Assembly: GCA_963931865.1 (NCBI GenBank)
Contig: OZ007506.1
Span: forward strand, 8,046,934 to 8,110,933
Reading direction: 5' to 3'
Source of the DNA: Axinella damicornis
Lineage: Eukaryota > Porifera > Demospongiae > Axinellida > Axinellidae
DNA length: 64,000 nt
The notes beneath the pieces were generated by a model, which was not told the origin of the DNA, made no database searches, and worked only from the letters and a program-made list of their open reading frames with translations. The position numbers and the translations under genes are program-made. Positions 61,287-64,000 of this stretch are shown in pieces; the first letter of the stretch is position 1, and the number at the start of each line of letters is the position of its first letter.

Positions 61287-61580
61287 AGCTTGTGCTGGCT
61301 CCAAGTAACGTTAGATCGATCCACAGAAATATTCGTTCGAGACTGCTAAGACACAATTCGCAACTTTGCCAGCTGCTAGGACTATACACAGAAGCTGATC
61401 AGCTCCAGAGACGGAGTCCGAATCATCCTCTCCTGATCTAGCTAGCTGCTTTGTGTACTTGCGTCATGAGTTGACCTTTCACCTTTAAGCTTACTTACCC
61501 ATTCCGAAAAATCGTCTGGGAACGAGACTAGATTACATGCGCATGTAAAGGAATCGAGTAGGTATTGGCGAATTGCTGCT
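61287..61580. promoter_or_regulatory. Short divergent promoter region between GGT and AK2
   Basis: Only 294 bp separate the two start codons of head-to-head genes, so both 5' UTRs and core promoters must lie here or overlap the genes. No TATA box is evident near either start. A lone MITE terminus (GTCTGGGAACGAGACTAG, about 61517-61534) is present. The call is from position, not from recognised factor sites. Confidence 0.6.
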
Positions 61581-63500
61581 ATGGCGTCGGACAGTGGACT
61601 AAGACTGATATTGGTGGGACCACCGGGCGCTGGGAAGGGAACACAGGTCAGCTGACTAGTTGGGCATAATTTGCTTGTTTATGTTTTGCCAGCATGTCAG
61701 ATACGTACCTGGTTTATGTTGGACGCGATCTCCATTGCAGGCTCCAAAACTAGTGGAAGAGTATGGAATATGCCATCTCTCTACAGGTGAGGCTGGTTAC
61801 CCATATTCCTCTTTCTCTAGATACTTCCCTGTTGGCAGGGGGGGGTAGTCTCCTTCCCAGACCCAAACAACCCCAGTGAGGATCACTTGTAGTATCACTC
61901 ACCTAGAAGGAGGGTCTGGTGACTCGAGCAGTAGTAATGCCTGGAATGCAGGCATACTCAACTATTGGTTAATTATCAGATTCTACTGTAAATATTTTCC
62001 GCTGATTTAGAAGTGCTCTCAAAATGGCTTGGATGTAGATGGCAGTCCAGACTAGTGAAACAATATATGCCGCTACGGCATACAGCAAGTACCTCATGGA
62101 CTTGCTACTGTTCAAACCGGCATGATATAATGGTGGCTATTACTGGCGACAGGTGCTTGGTGGAGTCACTGTGCAGAATCCGACGATCAGGACAGTCAGA
62201 CATCTCAGCAAGCAGTACTGTAGCGCCATACATAGAGTCACCGCGCCACGACAATGCTCGAGTGCTTGCGAACAAGCCATGAACAAACGAACAGAGCACT
62301 TAGCGACATGTACAGTATGGGGCGAAATTTTATCCTACAGAAATGACATCACGTGTGAATGAATTGTCAACATTCCAGAGATACCTGTTGCCGCCGCTCA
62401 AGTCACCAGACCCTCCCCTGTGAGTGATACTGCAAGCGATCCTCGCTGGGGTTTTTGGGGGTCTGGGAACAAGGCTGGGGGAGAGAGAGAAAGGGGAAGA
62501 GAAGGAGGGAGGGTGGCCAAGTAGTAGTAGTAGTCTCAGAGGCCAGACATTCGCGGGGGAAAAGAATGTCCGGTGACTATAGACAGGTTTCCGTGACATG
62601 TTTAAAAAAACGTGATGTCATTGTCAAATGTCATGAGGAAGGAACACAGCTACAGTGTCTGTACTGCTGTACTATCACATTGGTGATCAGTGAGAAATGG
62701 TTGTGTGTTGTTTGTTCAATTTGCTTGAGGACATCTAGCTCTCGCAAATCTATTCTTGTTCTCGTTCATGTGTACTGATCATGTGACCAATACGGAAGTC
62801 ATACACTCTCCTATCTGATTGGTGCTGCCAGCATTCTGGCGACATCCACAAACACCTGCCTATAGTGACCAGAAATACCCCCAGCAAATGTCTGGCCCGC
62901 AAGACCAACCAGGTAAATTGGTCACTAGTCTATGTTTGGAGAAGGTCATGGTTCTGGCGTGATCGAGTAGTGTGTTGGTTTTATATAATTATATCAAACT
63001 TTTCACATCTGGGGAAGGAGTGATACTGGGAGTGATCCGTGCTGGGTCTGGCTAGTGACCTGCGTTGGCAGTGAGAATTTGTCAAAACACAACGTTTCGA
63101 TCCCTCTTGGGAATCTTCTTCAGGCAATAAAATCGTGTTTTGACGATTCTCACTGGTGGACAAATAGTACTGAAAGTGGGTTTAGGAATGGAGTTTGGTA
63201 CAGGACCATCCTTTCAGGGGAAATACTCATGACTGTACCCTTCTGTTCACTTGCCAACGTTTGGTCTTAGAGTCCCACCCTCCCTCCTTCCTGCCCTCCC
63301 TCCCTCCAGGGGATATGCTTCGTGCAGTTGTGGCCTCTGGATCTGCACTGGGTCAGAAGGTGAAAGCAGTGATGGATGCGGGGAAATTGGTGGATGACCA
63401 GCTAATTGGGGAGATGATTGAGGAGAAGATAAAGCAGCCCGAGTGTGTGAAAGGGTTTCTCCTTGATGGATTTCCGAGGAATGTTAAGCAGGCTGAAATG
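61581..63500 (+). CDS. AK2: Adenylate kinase 2, first three exons (3' truncated by window)
   Basis: It catalyses ATP + AMP = 2 ADP. Animal AK2 acts in the mitochondrial intermembrane space; that location is inferred from family, not seen. Exons: 61581-61646 (donor GTCAGC), 61741-61786 (acceptor CATTGCAG, donor GTGAGG) and 63310-63500 (acceptor CCCTCCAG, donor GTGAGT). They encode residues 1-101, of about 240 usual. Residues 13-20 are the P-loop [18 protein letters not shown] (about 34-43) and DGFPR (90-94) are the AMP-binding-domain signatures of the family, and MDAGKLV is typical of AK2. No targeting peptide is seen, as is usual for AK2. The start ATG lies just upstream of the P-loop, leaving a shorter N-terminus than the human protein. 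Intron 2 is 1.5 kb and full of repeats. The LID domain and C-terminus are outside the window. Confidence 0.93.
61846..62476. mobile_element. Fold-back element with roughly 85-bp inverted ends in AK2 intron 2
   Basis: 61846-61931 and 62391-62476 are inverted copies of each other. Both contain TTCCCAGACCC, AACCCCAG, GAGGATC, AGTATCACTCAC and GGGTCTGGTGACT in order, with about 10-15% differences. A further diverged piece (GTGATACTGGGAGTGATCC) is at about 63019-63050. The 459-bp interior has no recognisable coding sequence. It may be one 630-bp fold-back transposon or two inverted insertions of an 85-bp repeat. Confidence 0.65.
63069..63155 (-). other. Palindrome enclosing a hammerhead-like core
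   Basis: Outer arms CAGTGAGAATTTGTCAAAAC and GTTTTGACGATTCTCACTG pair over about 20 bp. Read on the minus strand, the enclosed part has CTGAAGA (63123-63117), a short stem (GATTCCC with GGGATC) and GAAAC (63098-63094), the order CUGANGA, stem II, GAAA of the hammerhead ribozyme catalytic core. A cleavage triplet correctly paired in stem III is not evident, so it may be a decayed copy. Such motifs are known in Penelope-like retroelements; assignment here is inference. Confidence 0.35.
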
Positions 63501-63780
63501 GTGAGTAGAATCTACCTCAAACAGTAAAGCCACCTCATTGACCTCAGACCCCTACCATACTGCTGGTAGTCTATCGAGCTAGACCAATTTCTCTCACTCA
63601 GGAAGTTGGGACGGGTCTATACTAGCATGCCACATAAGAGCCCAGCCCATAAACAAGAGAATGGGCTCCTGCATGCCAGCATAGGTCTTTGTTTGTAAAT
63701 AGTTCATGCTTCATACCTGTAGAGTAAAATGCTATTATAGATGGAGGCAAAAAAATGGTCTGTACAAGGAAGAAAAAAAG

Positions 63781-63809
63781 AAACGAAAAAAAAACGAAAA
63801 AAAAAAAAA
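63781..63809 (-). terminator. Oligo-T RNA polymerase III terminator after tRNA-Arg
   Basis: Directly after the tRNA 3' end on the minus strand is a T-rich stretch (10 T, then further runs interrupted by CG). Four or more T residues suffice for Pol III termination. Confidence 0.8.
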
Positions 63810-63882
63810 CGACCCTGCCAGGATTCGAACCTGGAATCCCCTGATCCGTAGTCAGATGCCTTATCCGTTGGGCCACAGGGCC
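63810..63882 (-). tRNA. tRNA-Arg (anticodon ACG)
   Basis: This 73-nt sequence folds as a standard cloverleaf: acceptor GGCCCTG with CAGGGTC (one G-U pair), D arm with GGATAA, anticodon loop CTACGGA with anticodon ACG (probably read as ICG), T stem CCAGG/CCTGG with loop TTCGAAT, and discriminator G. The B box GGTTCGAATCC and the A-box region TGGCCCAACGG are intact, there is no intron, and CCA is not encoded, as in eukaryotes. It lies antisense in AK2 intron 3. A minus-strand ORF running across it is spurious. Confidence 0.93.
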
Positions 63883-64000
63883 GACCCGCTAGGGCTTTCT
63901 AGCCCCCTTGCTTTTATACTGTAGTTTATACTGTAGCCTTCAAGTCCCACCTTCTAGTCCGCGCCCCTGTCTTCTTTATTACACGGGGGCTGAACACCAC

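Larger units (their letters stand above)
63501..64000 (+). other. Start of AK2 intron 3 (continues beyond window)
   Basis: Apart from the antisense tRNA and its A-rich flank I see no exon. The next AK2 exon, expected to continue after the KQAEM coding end, is not present here. Confidence 0.7.

Noticed and set aside
61287..61304. GGT start at the upstream in-frame TTG
   Set aside because: An animal start is expected at ATG; the first in-frame ATG is at 61286, and the TTG extends the frame by only six codons.
63622..63876. Minus-strand ORF of 84 codons across the tRNA
   Set aside because: It is a shadow of the tRNA gene and the adjacent T-rich tract.

Overview
The window looks like nuclear DNA of an animal with compact, intron-rich genes and many small palindromic transposons. 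A demosponge is my best guess, from the style of the gene models and intergenic sequence; I cannot prove the species. Nothing is bacterial: the two clear genes are split by spliceosomal introns, and a eukaryotic tRNA gene with internal A and B boxes is present.

Layout. 1-267 is a near-perfect palindrome. 351-48263, three quarters of the window, is one uninterrupted satellite made of two modules, CTCTACCTGG (10 bp) and CTCTACCTCTG (11 bp), which usually alternate to give 21 bp. It contains no gene. Apart from rare point mutations its plus strand lacks stop codons in all three frames, so it produces very long spurious ORFs. 48264-52748 is repeat-rich intergenic DNA: a 116-bp exact direct repeat (one copy touching the satellite edge), a cluster of TGTAGGAAA/TTTCCTACA hairpins, small MITEs and one weak two-exon gene candidate. 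52749-61286 (minus strand) is a complete gamma-glutamyltransferase gene. I reconstructed 14 coding exons with consistent phases, giving 642 codons plus a stop. 61287-61580 is a short divergent intergenic region. From 61581 (plus strand) the first three exons of an adenylate kinase 2 gene are seen; the gene runs out of the window. A tRNA-Arg(ACG) lies antisense in its third intron.

The two genes share a head-to-head promoter region. One encodes a cell-surface enzyme of glutathione breakdown, the other an adenine-nucleotide kinase probably of the mitochondrial intermembrane space. I see no functional link beyond possible co-expression.

The most unusual object is the satellite. Its 10/11-bp alternation averages about 10.5 bp, so one TA step recurs on the same face of the helix for about 48 kb, the pattern expected of strongly nucleosome-positioning DNA. 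It also has regional subfamilies and kilobase-scale internal duplications. In the gamma-glutamyltransferase gene, repeats repeatedly touch splice sites: a minisatellite serves as polypyrimidine tract, hairpin elements sit just inside three donors, and two exon edges are partly duplicated in tandem. I found no convincing new multi-gene system.
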